Positions 1 to 14,815 of a stretch of DNA of 64,000 nucleotides are shown piece by piece. This stretch comes from Fasciolopsis buskii (Eukaryota; Platyhelminthes; Trematoda; Plagiorchiida; Fasciolidae). Numbering within the stretch: the first letter of the stretch is position 1; every line of letters starts with the position of its first letter. The DNA lies in the NCBI GenBank assembly GCA_008360955.1, contig LUCM01008726.1, positions 189,590 to 253,589 on the forward strand, in the 5' to 3' direction. The notes beneath the pieces are model-generated. The model was not told the origin of the DNA, searched no databases, and saw only the letters and a program-made list of their open reading frames with translations. The translations under genes were made by a program, and so were the position numbers.

Positions 1-477
1 GATGTTTTTGTGTGCTCATAACTGCGACAGTGTTTTAATTAACCCGGAAATGTAGCCTGTTTCCATTGGATTAATCCATGTATTAAAAAAACGAAAACAT
101 TTACAGCTTGAGTAATGTACATCAATTTTAAACAAGTAGTTCCCAGTTACGATCTAAAAATTCGACACCAGTACGAAGGTTTATCTCATTTTCCCTAGCA
201 CTTTTGCAACAATAGTCCTTGTGAAAATCGGTAGTTGGAAGAATTGCTGACCTTAGAATATCCCCGAGCAGTTTAAGCTTCACTCAATTACAGCGACGTG
301 GCTCGAGACAAACTAGCTGTGGGTCATGACCAATGGACTGTGAGATTTGGGCAAAGAAGTGCTGCTTTTGGCAGATTCGTAAAATTAAACACAGAAGACT
401 CGAGGACAATGGCTGAAGACGTTCTAAAATAGAATGGTTCTACATCGTCTAGCGTTGAGGATTACAAAACACGGCAG

Positions 478-560
478 TGAACCTGACTAGCCCAGTGGTA
501 CCGCCTGACTCAATATTGTGGACTGGAGCTTCTGTTTTTGCTCGTCGGATCTGGGTTAAA
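478..560 (+). repeat. tRNA-derived SINE-like stretch
   Basis: A good RNA polymerase III A-box-like sequence (TAGCCCAGTGGTA, 488-500) is followed about 40 nt later by a degraded B-box-like segment near 540-555. The spacing fits a tRNA-derived short interspersed element. The B box is poor, so this could be chance. Confidence 0.33.
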
Positions 561-883
561 AAACGATCAAACAGTGGCTCTTAACAGAATTTGGGCACCC
601 TGTATGGGGAACTATTCTGTATTTGATTTTCTTGCCAGCATCTAATTTAAGTCACGAGAATTGTGCAGAGATAATTTCTAGACATTTTTCGTTGCTTAGC
701 CAAAGCCAACCTTCAGCGAGGTGCATTTACTTCCGAAGCCAGTCCTTGACTAACGAACGAAAACCGTCTACAAATTACCATCTTGGTTCATAAATGGACT
801 CATTCACCATGGACACTTCTAGTGATTCAAATTAGAATCTACTGCGAAAACCGACACTGGAGTGTGCACCTGGAGAGATGATG

Positions 884-920
<37 letters not shown>
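884..920. repeat. (TG)n(AG)n microsatellite
   Basis: A short TG run passes directly into about 12 AG units. Simple repeat; no coding content. Confidence 0.95.
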
Positions 921-3900
921 TACGGCGTACGTAAAAATGATGAGCACAGCGAAATCAACTCTGCTATTCTGGGAGAATTTCGTTTTGTCATCCACATAAG
1001 ACTGCCTAAAGTGGCATATAACTAACTGCGAGAAATCACTACGTTAAAATTCCAACCTAAAGATGAGGTCAATGGAAGTAAGAGGTTCCATGTTGATAAG
1101 TCGACAGACAGAATATTATCGACTTGTTCCTATATGAGATATAATCGATTGTTCATGTGTCAAACCCCTCAGTGGTAGATCCTCCGCGCAGAAAAACAAC
1201 CCAACAAATAGTACAAAGACAGATCAGATCAAATGCAGAACTTGTATTGGTGTTAAAATGGAAATCGCCCGGTGGTTGAAACTATTCAAAGAGTAGTCTG
1301 AAAATGTACTTGAAATTCAGGTTTACATTTTTTAAATGGCTAAGCAAGTGGTAAGCTGCTTGACAAATGCGTCAAATGTCAGTCGTTTAGGGGTCATTTT
1401 TAGTAGCTTAGACAGAAATATCCATGACAAAACAGATATGTATTTGGGGAACATTGAATTACGTCTTGAACCTCAGGCCTATTAGTGGAGCTAGATACCT
1501 ATGATCGAGTTATGCAAAACTTTCCTATTTTAATGAGATTGAATTCAATCAGAGACTTTGATGTTTCAGTGAAATGGCGTTCGTTCAAATATCCACATTT
1601 GTGTGGGAAGGTTTGTTACAAACAATGTCGTGTCCTACGGAGGAAATACTCCAAGCACGCTTATTTGCACCAGCTTTCCAAATCCCTGTTCGTTCTTTGT
1701 TTTACCTTCCGGAATGCTCTAAACCTGACTGATGTTCTTTTTTCACAGTGTCCTTGTGATTCCCGGGACGTAACATTCAGAAAGAAATAGAATGACTGTT
1801 TACTGAATAAATCTGTTCAGTTTGACTCCAGGAGAATAGTAACCAATATTCTGAGAGTCAAGAATTCAGACTATAGCACATGGGTACAAAAAACCAGGAA
1901 AGTTTGTGCTGATTTCTGTTTGATAGCCAGCAGACTGACCTTCAATGATCTAAAAACAAAACCCAAAATTTGTAAGGGAATTACTTCCCAAAGAGTGTAG
2001 ATAAGTTGAAGTCGTTAAATGTGATTGTTGCTCGATAAAACTTCTCACGAACAAAACAGGAAGTCAAGCAGATAACGAATGATTGTGCTATGAATATATT
2101 TTACAATTCATTGTAAAAATTTGGTTACTTGTTAATGTTTTGGAGCAAATTCTTATTGTTCTAAGCACCTCATACCATTCTTTGGTCAGCATTTTTTAGA
2201 TAGGAATGGTTGGAGAGTGGAATCAGTTAGTTGTCGCCCGTTATAGTGTTATTAATTGCGTCAAGACTATTTTCGCGCTAGATTCAGCATTCTTAAATTG
2301 TTGACTGAAAACGCAACCTGAAATGCATACCCAAACTACTGGATTGTTATCACTGGCTAACCTTACAAAGCACTGACCACAGTACAAAAGATGTTAGCCA
2401 TTTGAAGGTCAAACTTTTCTATCCAACATTTTATTGAGAAAGAAGAACCTGCTCATGACCAGAGCAACCTGCCATATCATGCGATGAAACAAAAGAAACG
2501 GCATCATCTATTGCAGGTTCATCTTTTATCCATACCGACCCTCCTTTTCATTTTTTGATTAGTGTTTACATTTATCAGTAGGAACCCATAGGTCTTTATC
2601 CACTGTCAAACATGTACACATATCGCTCTGTATTATCGCGCCAGTGCGACTTCATTCTCCCTGTTTAATTTGATCCACTCCTTCAACAAACCCGTGCGTA
2701 GGAACGGGTTTATCAGACAGCCAACTTAGCATCTTTGCTTGCCCCGTTGTTTCACCGATGTTAAGGGATACTCGTTTACGTTGTGCCATGAATACGTACA
2801 ATGGTATTAAGGCGGTTTATTCGATATTTGTATCTTAGATTTCAACTGAATCCTCTTGGGATCTAGCTTGAAAATAAAGCTCTACAGTTAACTTGACCGT
2901 GAGATCTGTTGTGCTGAGGCAAATTAGCATGTTAGCTCACCTAGTAAAAAAGAGGCTCCCTTTTGATTGAAGTTGATAGGCAAACTATAGTCAACTGTTT
3001 TACAGTAATTGATTTTTTCACTGGTTTCTTTAATCAAACATCACGTATGCTATTGCAATATCCCACTGTTAAATTGATCCGCTAAGCAAACTAAAATATA
3101 ATCGTTTCGGATTTCGCAGGACCGAATCGCATTAATCGCTTATTTGTCCACTGTAGGCATAAGTCAGTCATGGAAAGACAATGAACGCCTGCTTGACTCT
3201 GTTGTGGTAAGATTCATGTGTTGCTGCAAGCAATTGTTGAGGTACGCTTATGGTGCTTTCTTTTCCCATTCGCAAACTTCAGATTTGCACCGCATTTTTT
3301 AAAGATTGTTGGTTTTGTTTATATTCCACTGATATTAACCAAAAAAGGACAGAATGAGTCAACAAAAAAATGAAGGAAGAAAAGATTTCTCATATAGGAA
3401 AACTCCTTTTCTGGTATTGGAATTTAGTTTTTCGTTCACTGTTATGCTGCTTCTAAAGGAAGAAAAATTCAACAGAATTGGTCTAACTAATTCATGCAAT
3501 GTTGAAATTACTTTGAAATAAACGGCGATATGTCATATTTCCTTCTTCCGTACTTAATCTCTTTTTGTCGTTTGATTTCTTGTATCCGTATTTCCCCTCT
3601 TTGGCACCTTAAAATGGACTTGCTACCTTAAATACTTACAAAAGGTTAAGTTTACTCGTACCAGATGGTCCGAAGTGACTTGGGAGACGTTTGACAGGCT
3701 CGAAGGTGGCTATCCAGGCACGGCCTGTAAGTTGAGGCATTGCAATTTCGCGGGAGTAAGTGCAGTCACGCGAACAGCATTATGAGTCTCCGTATCCGGA
3801 GAGTTATTCACGCAAATTTCTATCACGTGGTTTTCATGTCGGCCTTCAAACGACAGACAGTTTATTTCCAATCGAAAAATGAAAATGGCAAGTAGATCGT

Positions 3901-6900
3901 TTTCCTAATTAAGCACAGTGAGACTTAGTAATCTGTCCGAGGATATGAAAAGTGGGCGATTTTCAGCGCTCTCGCTTCAATCCCGTTTGAGGCGAATTTC
4001 TGCGTGCCCTTAGTGTGACTAAATAAAACTGTAAAAATGTACATGGCTATGTGGGCAAGCTGCTTGCACGCACAAAACGAATTTCCATTGTGCGTGAAAG
4101 AGGGAAAGCGAGAAAATCTAGCTACTGGCACAACGAATTAGTTCCGACTGTCCAGGGTTTTAGAATCAAATAATCCTCATGGACCACCTCAAAAAATGCA
4201 TTTTAGATATAGATTGGCGCTAGTGGAAAATTCATGATCAAGTTGAGTTTAGATTTAATATTTAGTTTGTTATTCATCCCGATAACTCGTTGTCACCGGG
4301 AAGGTCACAGACGTACTTGGATCAGTTGCAAATCTAGTCACGCTCGAGATTCCCAATTGTCGGCAGAATAGGGCGCAACGGAATAACGATGCAGGTATCT
4401 GATGCAATATTTTGAGTTGGATGATAAAAACTAATAGTTTGTGATGAGAGCTTTATCAACCTATCCCACCTAACTGCTCTGATGGGACATTTGAAGGACC
4501 GTATGATATCGTTCTGTTTTTCAAGATGACTTCCTTCGATACTTTTAGCAAGTCTATTTTATGCACACCGTGAAACCAAGACTGTCCAGAAACCCTTTGG
4601 CTACCCAAAAGTCACTTGAAGTCAGTTCCATTAACATCTCAAATATGAATTAAATAGGGAGAAGTATCGTAAATTCATAAGATTATCTTAGTCAAGTGAC
4701 ACTGACCATTGCTATAGGGGTCTACGCACCAGTCAGGTCCCACCGAGGAACAAAGGAGTAGTAAATTCTCATGGTTGTATTCATTACAAACGATTGAAGC
4801 TATTCTGTTGATATCGCGGGCATCTAGTATCTACTGAATGTTGTTGTCAGATATATGCTGGTGCCGTTTGCATGGCGAAAATTCTCTTGAATATGGCTTA
4901 GCTATGCGGAAAAAATTTGAGATCTAATGAGGAACGTTAGCTCTTGTGCAACTCGAGATTCAAACCACTTAGTTTAGCGAGTATCGCGTCAGTTCAATCC
5001 AGATTTTAATGGATTTTTCGCCGGAATAGCGCTGTTTGTTTGCAAAAAGAAAAAAACAGAATAAGAATCTCCTGAAGGGAGGAGAAATGAAAGCAAAGGT
5101 CTACTGTAAGGATGACTATCAATGTGAACCGGATGATAAGCTACGACAACAGGCTGCGTACAGGACTAACTGCCACGGCCAACACTTCGAACAAAACGCT
5201 ATTTGCTTCACCCATAATAAACATCAAGTCAGTTGAGCGGCAACATCAAAGGCATATAAAAGTTATCACAGGACGCTAGGTTCAAAGCTATCCGAAGCCG
5301 TTTCCGAGCACTTCCGGCAGAGTTCTTTGTGCTCTATGCAGCATCAGTTTTATTCTCTCTCAGAATAAACTTATTAACATTTCTTGGAAAATCAACGAAT
5401 AGTACCACTCAGTCGTATCTATCGCCTGGTGTATTCAGCCGGGACATGTTTGCTTTGACATTGACTGACTGGGCTAAGCGAGAGGTGAACAATATTTTTT
5501 TCTAAAATTCGTGCTTAACTGATCGAACAAGGCAAACATTTTCCACGAAAGTGCTTAATCATTTTTCTCGTTTGAGAAAATAATCATGCGATTTGTTCCC
5601 CTTTTGTCTTCCGTATTCATTTTGGATTGAAAAACTAATCAGGAAATATTTATTTAACCCCTTTCAGTCAAATACAATCTTACGAGATGTAAAAATATTT
5701 CCCATTTCGATTGGGCTTTATTGAATTGGTTTCCACGTCTCCCCGATATGAATGACTTCATACTGCCCCATTTGTTTGCCTATTTTTGTTTATCTTTAGA
5801 GTTGACATTTCAAGATAGGTTGGCGGTGATAACCGTTGGCAAACGATCCGCTCGGTCAAAAAATAGAAGTATTCACCTGCTGTTGTGCCGTATAACAAAG
5901 ATTAGGTTGTCGCATATCCGGATACTTTAGAAGAAAATGATAGTTTTATGCACTTTATGATTACATCTTGTTGCTTCGGTGTGTTTGTTTGTGTTGGCAT
6001 AGTCCAAAGCCGAAGACCGATGCACTAGGCTAGTTGTGTGCCTGGACTGGAAAACCCTAGGGTTATTTCATGACCGCAACAATGCTGCCATGCTTGGCAG
6101 GCACTGGAGGCATAACATAAGTCACTCTATACGAAATGTTGCGGAAGTTTTGCCGTTATGGATTTTTCTTTGAAGGTTAAAGAAAAATGGTTATTTTGAA
6201 AAACAAATGTACTGATCACTGATGATCCGTAAAAAGGCACTTCACAATACATGGCTAATTTCAAGTAAACACAATACTACCCTTCAGTCGCAAAACTTAC
6301 ACATGGAATAACAACGATAAACTTGATTGTGCATCAACTTGTTGAGTCTTGGTCCTTACGGCAAAATCGAGATGTATGAAGAAGAACAATTGCATTCAGT
6401 TCAAATGTTATGATGTCGAAATATGGCATTAGCGTTGATTATAAATTGCCAATGTTGCGGTAAATTGGTCAGGAACAATTGAACAACTTGGACTCTGGTC
6501 AGAAGGACGATTTCTAAAATTTCCCAACCAGGAAAACAACACAAACACTTGTTTAAAATTGCATTAGGCAAATTATTTTAGGTGTAAAGACTGATTTAGT
6601 ATGGCCAGTCTGGCATTGTAAATGTGGTTAAAAGTTGATCGAAAATATTTTAATTAACATCGTTAATAGCCATCCGAAGAGAAACCCGTCAAATTCAAGT
6701 TCCCGAAAAGTGAAATACACGCAGATTGGCCAAGAATGGACGCTCTGTCAAATGTGTGACCACATGTCGTGGTGTTCCGTGGTGTTGACGCATCAAAGAG
6801 CAATTGTCTGCACTAACGAATGCTTCGTGCACCTGGAAACACGTCTCGGTGCATACACATACACTTGCACACACGTGCTCACGGAGCGCACAAGAGCATC

Positions 6901-9687
6901 TTTAAAGAATGACGCGAGGGCAGGATGTCGACAGCTGAGTCGATTACAGGTAGCTCATCAATCGAAAGTGCAGCCGATGGGCTGTTATGTGTCAGGAGAA
7001 ATTGGGTTGAGGGAACGTAGGGGTCAAGGCTCCAAATTGCATGAATTGACTGGAAGATATGTTGTATGGCAGAAAGTCGCAAAACCGTTAGCTTCCGATC
7101 AAAAACAGTTGCGAAAGCTATTTTACTGAAATCTGGAAGCCAAATATCATATATACACATAGCGTTTCAGTTGCAGTTCCATTACTAAGGTTAAAGGTTT
7201 CCCGGTGATCTGACGACGTCATTGTAAAGTTTTCAGCTCCTTTTAAATGAAAATTTAGCGCGATTCAGGTTACTCTGAACAAGTGTTACCTCATGTGAGT
7301 AAATGTACCGGTTAGGTTGCATTTTTCAATGGGAAGTGCAGTTATAGCCAAAACTCTCTCAGCCAACTCTATGTGAATATTGTCCGGTTCGGTGAACAAC
7401 CGCAAAAAGGAACATACCTGAATTTGTATTCCTCTTATTCAGCAAGAACTGGTGAATCTTTTCGACGATATGTAGTACGTTTTGGAGTTATCTAGCGAGC
7501 AAATAGACCGTAAATTTGGTCGATTTCCTATTTTAGAAATCACATACAGATCTCATTCATGAAGCACTGCAAACCCGCTGCAGAGAACAAAATGCTTTTT
7601 ATTGACAACAATTTGAAGCATGTACTACTAGAAATCCATCATCAATCGAAAGTGATAATTAATGCGACTGCCATTATCCTCTAGTAATTTCTGGTCATTT
7701 GGATTTGACATTCACCACCTCCAGCGTAAAACTGCTTTTACCTCATACTCAAAGAAGTAAAATTTCTAAGTCAATATCCACTGACTAAGTAGCTCGCGAG
7801 GACACGAAACATGCTTTGAATAGGATCAGAATTCAGGCCGTGATATGATCTTATAAAAAACATCCCGGATCTGAGTTTGCTTTCACCCGATTTACAAAGG
7901 ACTGAAAGAAAACTACTCTACTTAGGATGACCTGTTTATCAAATTCTTATAGAGGAAAGTATGGAATTTCCCTCGGAGACAATGTCGCTTTTTATGTCGT
8001 CAGCTTTCCTAGAACCAAGGAAATATCTGCATCACTACAACGAAAAAATATTATGTATAAATAGTGTATTCTTCTTTGCTGATTTTGTAAGGTTTACTCA
8101 TTTTATTCGTATATCACTAAACATCCTGGATGGAAATAAGAAGAACAGGCAACATTTTTGGTGCTCTTTCTTCTAGACATGTCCACTTCAAAACTGTTCC
8201 GCTGTTCGCCACATGGCATGGAGTTATCAACAAAATTAACGGGTGGCCAGATTAAGACGGTCAACAATTTCTACTGTTGTTCATGACATTTATATTCCCT
8301 GCTTTATTGTGCGATTAATTCATACTCCATATCTACTACCATTTGGAGAGGTTAAATTTTATTCAAATGATCTCTGAAATATCCGTAGTAATCTACGCCA
8401 GAATGGGAAGCGAAAAATCCTCTCGTAAGATTTTAACATCAATATAGGTAAGTTTGTGATCACTTCCGAAACTGACTGATTCGTATAGCTCATCCGTTCA
8501 GCATGATGTCGCTCATTGTCCCAATCTCTCGATAACAACTAGAGTCAGTAAAGCAACGCATTTAAATGACATTGACGCAATGCCAACTTCAACGTAAATA
8601 AAGATCATCCCTAAACGAAAATGCTCCTGTTCGTGATCAACCATGATTGTCAGACCTCACTTAATGCAAAATACCTCAGTTAACAAAAAAATCGGTTTAT
8701 AAATACGGGTGTACCTGTGAGTAGAATACTCGATAAATTAAATGTTTTTGTTTGACAAGCAAACTTGTTATCATTAGGAAATGTCAATTAGGACAAGTCC
8801 CATGACCCTTCCTACACAACCCAGGTCACACAGATTGAATCGGCTTCATTACAGCCCATGTACACATATGATAAATGAAACTCGTGAATGAATCCATGAT
8901 GTTTGCCAGTACTTCTCTTTATCCGGCAACCACTAGAACTCTGAAAAATAACAGCCAAGAAAATTTTGAATGCATCACTATCTGGGCTACTTGTAAACTA
9001 GCATACATGCCACTGTGTCTTCATTATGCTATTTCATCAATTCCGCTCTACTAGTCCTGAATGATTCGTTATTACTAATTTCCCTTCCAAAATGTCGGTC
9101 CTTGTTTCGTTGATGATTCCAACTCGTTTGCTGTCACTGAGGTGTCGCTTACTGATAAAAACATCGAAGCGGAAAATCAGTCTACAGTCTGCGATTTGTA
9201 GGAAGTGTCATCTTATAGCTTTGCAATCAAGGAATATACAATTTCCATCTTTTTAAATTAGGAGTTCGTCGGATTTCTACCTTGCAGTTGGTTACCCGAC
9301 CGTGTTCAGCAATCTATACGAATTTCCTCATAGAAAAGGCGTACATCTGTGTATTGCAAAGATGAGAATGAGCGCACCGTGTAGTTTCCCGCAAAAGACT
9401 GATACAGATGTAGTTTAGACCACCCCCATCAGCAGTCTTTGAATATTTACGCATTAGGCAAATGCATGATTTGACTTAACTTGGCAATCTATCAAACTGT
9501 TATGTTCCTCCCTAATACACACCCGTTCATTATTGTGATTCTAAATATTTTGAGTTGATAAGTGGCAACCATAACCAGAACACACTAGTGCACTGCTGGT
9601 GGTTGTCAAAACTGAAACAGCCAACCTCTTGGGAAGATAAGTCTACGAAGTTTAATGGAGTGGGAAAGGACGACTTCGAATTAATAC

Positions 9688-9696
9688 GGGGGGGGG
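9688..9696. repeat. Nine-base G run
   Basis: Uninterrupted G9 homopolymer in AT-rich DNA; a likely place for length errors in sequencing. Confidence 0.9.
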
Positions 9697-12684
9697 GTCA
9701 GCCTCGCGGTAGTTAAACATAGTCAGTCTAAGAGAAGCTCAACCATAGAGTGAAGTTTTGATTTCTCTTATTTACAATGCTGAAGAGCCTTAAGATGTAT
9801 TTCGGCATCCTTGTGCAGGTCGTCAGTTGAACAGCGCAAAACTTGCTAATCCAACAATTTTGAACTCCCGTTGTGACCAGATTAATATACCAAACTCCAA
9901 GCTTATCACCATACCCGGTGTTTCGCCCAAGCGCGACCTGTCGTGCACCTCCCGAAGTGGATTTGAAAGCGGGATTCAGCTAACTCCACTAGATTGTTTA
10001 CATAAGTTGATCCAGCCGGTAACGACTTCCCTGCTCTTATCGGTCCTCAAAATGTGATTGGAAAATCCTCCCTAGAAGACCTACTCAGCAGGAACACCCA
10101 TTCATTTCGGATTAATTATGCATATGTTCAGGGAAGTACTCATTATCCCTGATCAAACAGATGCGTACCCAAGGACGTATCGGTATTTCCAAATTATCTC
10201 GAAATTAAAAGGTTATTAATTAATGGTAATCAGATCCACGTGCCGGAGTTTTACCAAGCACATCGCACACAACAGTTTGCAATCACCGTGATTCGATCCA
10301 ATCAATTCCATTGGTACAATCGCTAAACTTGCTCTAATGTGCTTGGCTTTAGTTTCTATATCTCAGTGGTGAGCATTAGTGAAGTAACACCGGCTGGTCA
10401 TAGGTCAGAAGATCTAGAGAGACCAGAAAACTCTTTGAATACAAAATCATCACTAATAGAGAAATTCAGCAATGTCATCTCGCGTCTCTGACTGAAATTC
10501 GAACACTTATTCGGCCCGCAAATGACTCATCAACTCAGCCTATTTTTCAAACAATACTTGCCTTGAAGTGCGGCTTAGAATGGAGAGTTTGATCAACGGA
10601 TTTGTGCAACAAATGTCCCAACCAGCTTAAACCAGTTAAGTTGTCTTGCTACCTAGGAGTTTCTGCAACGCAGTGTTGTATGTCAAATCTTAGAACTGCT
10701 AATAAAATTACCCGAATTCTAATTGTCTCGATGTTCGAATAACAAAAACCTTGAATCTTCCATCCGCAACAGTACAGAAATATTGATCCTACTGCCGCAG
10801 TGTGAATCCAACCCCTGTTACTTTGTTAACCGTAATGCCAATCATTGAATAGTTAGGGAGACAGCACATCTGGTCTAGCAGCTCATGTCTTTTAGAAAAA
10901 AACTATCTCAATGACGACCCTCATTTCTGATGGAGGGCCGAGAGTTCATTTCATTGTGTTACTTGCAGACATAAGTAGAAGCTTCACTCTGAAAGTTCAC
11001 TAACTAAACTTCTGCTTGAGGTTCTGTGTCCAAGGCTCTGAGAGACAAATTGAGAGTGTACTTGTGGGTCACTGGATTCTTTAATCCTTTCAATTACACT
11101 AACTTTGAGACCCGTTAACCCCTAACCAGTCCATTAAGACTGCAGCTTTGATTATGACGGCGCTCAAAGGGTCCCTCGGATCCTGGTCGTTTGGTTGTGT
11201 TAACGAACGCATAGAAATCTCAGACTAGAACACAAACCGAGGTTAGCCCCTGGAATCAGCTCTGCTCGACAGGTTAGCCCAAAACATGATCTGAGCCTAC
11301 AGGTGTGGTCCAGATTGGCCGATATTTATGGATCGCTCGAAGCCACCGACGAAAAATGGCAAACTGGCCGATTTGATTTCACAGCTTCAAAGGTACCGGC
11401 CTACTTCCTGTCTATGATTTATTCTGGACTGAGCACACGACTTTCGTATTTGCTAGATCAAGTTTATGGCGATTTCAGAATCACAGGTTTTGGTGCTGCT
11501 CTCTATTCATTTATGACCCGGATCTGTCAAAGATTTATTTGCTAAGAGCATCTATTATTTGAAAATGTTATGAAACCCTCAAGAAGTTAATCTTGGCCCT
11601 AAATGTGAGTATTGCTGAATGTGCATCAAAATCATTTAGACTGTCCTTGAAGTTCTTCTTGTAGCTTCCCCAATTACAGGTTTAAGAAAATCGATAAGCA
11701 AATCCTTTTCAGTTCAGAGGGAATATCTTTCAGGCCTAAATGAAGCGAATATATTTTTCGTACAAATGTCTCGTTGTCCTACTGCCGAGATTAAAATCAG
11801 TGCACGAATATGCAACGGTTATAGCAGAAAGTCTACTAGGACGGATGAATAATTAGATTTAAGGATGACTCAAGCTATGGATGTGTCTATTATGTGTGCC
11901 TTGATGGGTGACTTTAAAGGCATCGATCTTCGTCCAGCATTTTGCTTCTGGATGCTTATTTCTTTGAGTTATGGAGCACTGAAATTGTCAAAAGCGGCAG
12001 TTCACATTTTGAGGAGCCGATCAGTCAAATTTAATATTCTGTGGTTGTTCATTTCGTCACCGGTTTACCTCCAAGAATTCTCCATCACCCAGAAGAACCG
12101 TGGGTTCAATAAATCTCCACTAACTTCAGTTTGGCATTTAAATATCAATTTTGATAACCGGACACGACTGAAACAGCTGAAATTTGTCGTTTTGGCGAAA
12201 AGTTCATTCAGAATGCTCTTCTTCATTGCGTCTTCAGACAGACATTGTTGGTTTGAAAATGGTTTTCAGTGTGTGTGCAAACTGACAGCCGGGAGCTACC
12301 GACATCCCGTAGTCGTGTTCGTAGCATACAAAAATTTCTAATCGGATCCCATTGACTTTACTGGTAAACGCAGTAATCGAACCTGCGTGAACAGATTAGG
12401 AGTGGACCAGAATAGCACAACTTAGACTTTATTTCTAAAGGAGCAGTGAAAATTGAACGTTTTCTTTGTTTTGTTTGTTAGTAAACAGTGGAATGGGTAA
12501 CAGAATCACTTTATTTTGGACTTTAAATACATGTTGTTGTCCAAACAGATTCTGAAGTTGTAACACAAGAATCGATAGTGATGTCCTGTCTAAAATTATT
12601 CTCTTCACATCCTATTTATTTTTGACGCCTTTTTAACCAATGGGACTGCTACAAGTTTAAGGCTAATGAATGAGGAATTGATCT

Positions 12685-12752
12685 GTGGGGAGAGGGCCCG
12701 AACCGGCGATAGTCGAGCGCAGGCATCACGATGTTGGCCGACTGGTCAGTGC
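12685..12752 (-). repeat. tRNA-derived SINE-like stretch
   Basis: Read on the minus strand it contains a B-box-like CCGGTTCGGGCCC (reverse complement of 12693-12706) and upstream a GACCAGTCGGCC segment that could be an A-box remnant. It is GC-rich compared with both sides, as expected for an inserted repeat. Confidence 0.3.
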
Positions 12753-13624
12753 TGACTACGGGTTTTGCAATTTTTCACATAGCTGCACCGTCAAACGCCG
12801 TGGTTTTAATTACATTTCTATTAGTTTTTTCCTTTTGTTTATGTATCTTAGGTTTCTTCATTGCATTTAGTCTCCGGTCGATGTCTAAAGTATCAGCATC
12901 TTCGCGTCCACACGTGCAAGCCTTCAAGTGGACTCACACTTTTCGTAGATGACCCTCTAGTTCGCATTCCATTTCGACCAACGCGGGCTTCGGGGACGAG
13001 TGTATCACTAATCCATAGTAAACTCCCTGATCACTCGATTTCAGAATAAAACTTAGATTTGTCGTTAATTTAAGTCAACGCGTTCGATTTCCTCACTTTG
13101 CCCGGTCTTGAGTAAAAACTTGGTTTTCTTAATTATGTACGAGATAATATCAAAATCCGTAAGCCTTATAGTTTGGCACGGCAATTGCGACTATCAGCTT
13201 AGCAATAGCAACGTCGGCCTATCGAAGGAAACCAAGAAACATAATAGTCAAGTAAACAGGGGTAACAATTACTTGTCCTGCATGAAAAGCTCCCATATAC
13301 TTCACTTTTGTTTTTAACTTCGAACAAAGCAGTAATAATTCATGTTCTTATTGCAATGGGAAGCGAATCACATTTCACACGTTTTCAAAGTAAAATAAAT
13401 CTCCTTCGAGGACATGGCTTTCTTATCAAATGGTCACTCGCATATTTATCGATCGCCAAAGCAGTATGATAATTTTCTCAAGGATAACGACATTCCTAAA
13501 CCCTATCAATCAACAGTGTGCAGCCTAATACCACTGACCAGGTTCAGCTTTATTTGAAATTATGGAGTCACACTTCTTTTACTTATTGTGCCGAGAAACT
13601 AGAATTTTCTGTCAGGGAAGCTTA

Positions 13625-13695
13625 GCCATTCAGCTACTATGGTGGAATCTAATCCCGCGTCCTGGTGGCGACCGTTAGACCACCCAGGATCCTAC
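13625..13695 (-). repeat. tRNA-derived SINE-like stretch with shortened middle
   Basis: On the minus strand an A-box-like TGGTCTAACGG (13672-13682) precedes a B-box-like GGGATTAGATTCC (13644-13656). Only about 15 nt separate them, less than in a real tRNA (about 30-40), so this looks like a tRNA-derived repeat with a deletion of the anticodon arm, not a working tRNA gene. Confidence 0.4.
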
Positions 13696-14815
13696 GATTA
13701 AAAACTGCTGTCATTACTTCAAGTTAAGAATAAAAAATTGCAAATCAAGGTGGAACTGTCATAAGAAGACCTAGTGACACTTTCTGTCTCGAGTGTGCGC
13801 GAATGATACAGTGTGACCAACAAAAATTCATCTCTTCTTCAACCAACAGTCAGTGCTACAAATAGGAAATCAAAATGTTCGAATTTACCGTCATCCTAAA
13901 GGAGTTAAAAAAACTTAAGTCATGCAATCGAATTAAATGACTTCCTTTACTTCTACCATATGGTCATTGGGATGCTTAAAAACATTCGTTCACAAAACCA
14001 CAAATTGTGATGCACTTCACTTGTCCGAATGGTAATTCCAATAGTCCAGATTGTGGTAGAAAATTGTGAACGAACTTACAGCCGATCATCTGCAAACCAG
14101 CTAGAAAGACTAACAGGTTATATGATCACCAATAAAGGTCCTGATCGGTGGTGTATCTTAAACCATTAGGCACAGTAAATTACGCCTTTGAAACAGTTCC
14201 CGAGAAGGAGGGATTGTTTTTGTGGAAGGAAACTTGATTCTACACAACAAATAAGTCGTTCGTGCAAACTCTGCTGGGCACCTGATCATCGACATTCGGG
14301 GTTCGCTAATCGTCTACGAGCAAAATAAATGACAGTTAAGATTTTCATCTAGAAACAGATGTGCCTTGAAGCAACTCGTTGGAGTACCAGCGCGAATGCT
14401 GAGCCAAAATTTAAAAACGAAAATGACGTATGGCCCTTCCGTGTAATCCGAAAAGTATTGTTCTTCTTTTTGCAAAATCTTCACCCTCAAAGAATGTTTG
14501 TTTCGATTCAAGTGATACAGTGATGGCCGATTCAAGAGGTCATCGAACAGCCATACTCCTTATCTGATCACGTTGGAGGCGTAGTTGTGGCTGTATACCC
14601 GGTGCATGGTTGTTAAATGTGGTAATCGATCGAAAACTAGTTTTCATTATCTAGTTAGTGTAAAGTACTAATAGCTTTTTACATTCAACGTAAAGTGAGA
14701 TCACGACACGGTGATTGATTGTTTCCGGTCTCGTCCACAATCGACAACATCCGGCCATGGTAGTGTAAAATAACACGTTATAATTGTCACAGTTTCAATT
14801 ATTACAATCACTTAC

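Larger units (their letters stand above)
1..14815. other. Probable downstream intron of the FN3 gene; no gene seen
   Basis: I saw no exon with both convincing splice sites and a protein family in this stretch. It holds a (TG)n(AG)n microsatellite, a G run, and three tRNA-like stretches (478-560, 12685-12752, 13625-13695). Open frames up to 164 codons (6635-7129 plus strand; 11865-12341 plus strand) have no family signature and match the length expected by chance. A minus-strand open frame at 6879-7080 is acidic-to-basic and could be exonic, but its splice sites are weak. Confidence 0.5.

Noticed and set aside
5085..5236. Short Cys-containing frame preceded by GGGAGGAGAA, resembling a bacterial ribosome binding site
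   Set aside because: The surrounding DNA is clearly eukaryotic intron, so a bacterial-type start is not meaningful; no homologue is recognised.
6635..7129. 164-codon plus-strand open frame, and an overlapping minus-strand frame
   Set aside because: Passes through a CACA-rich patch, has no domain, and the length is within chance expectation.
11865..12341. 158-codon plus-strand open frame
   Set aside because: No family features or splice signals; chance-length frame in AT-rich intronic DNA.
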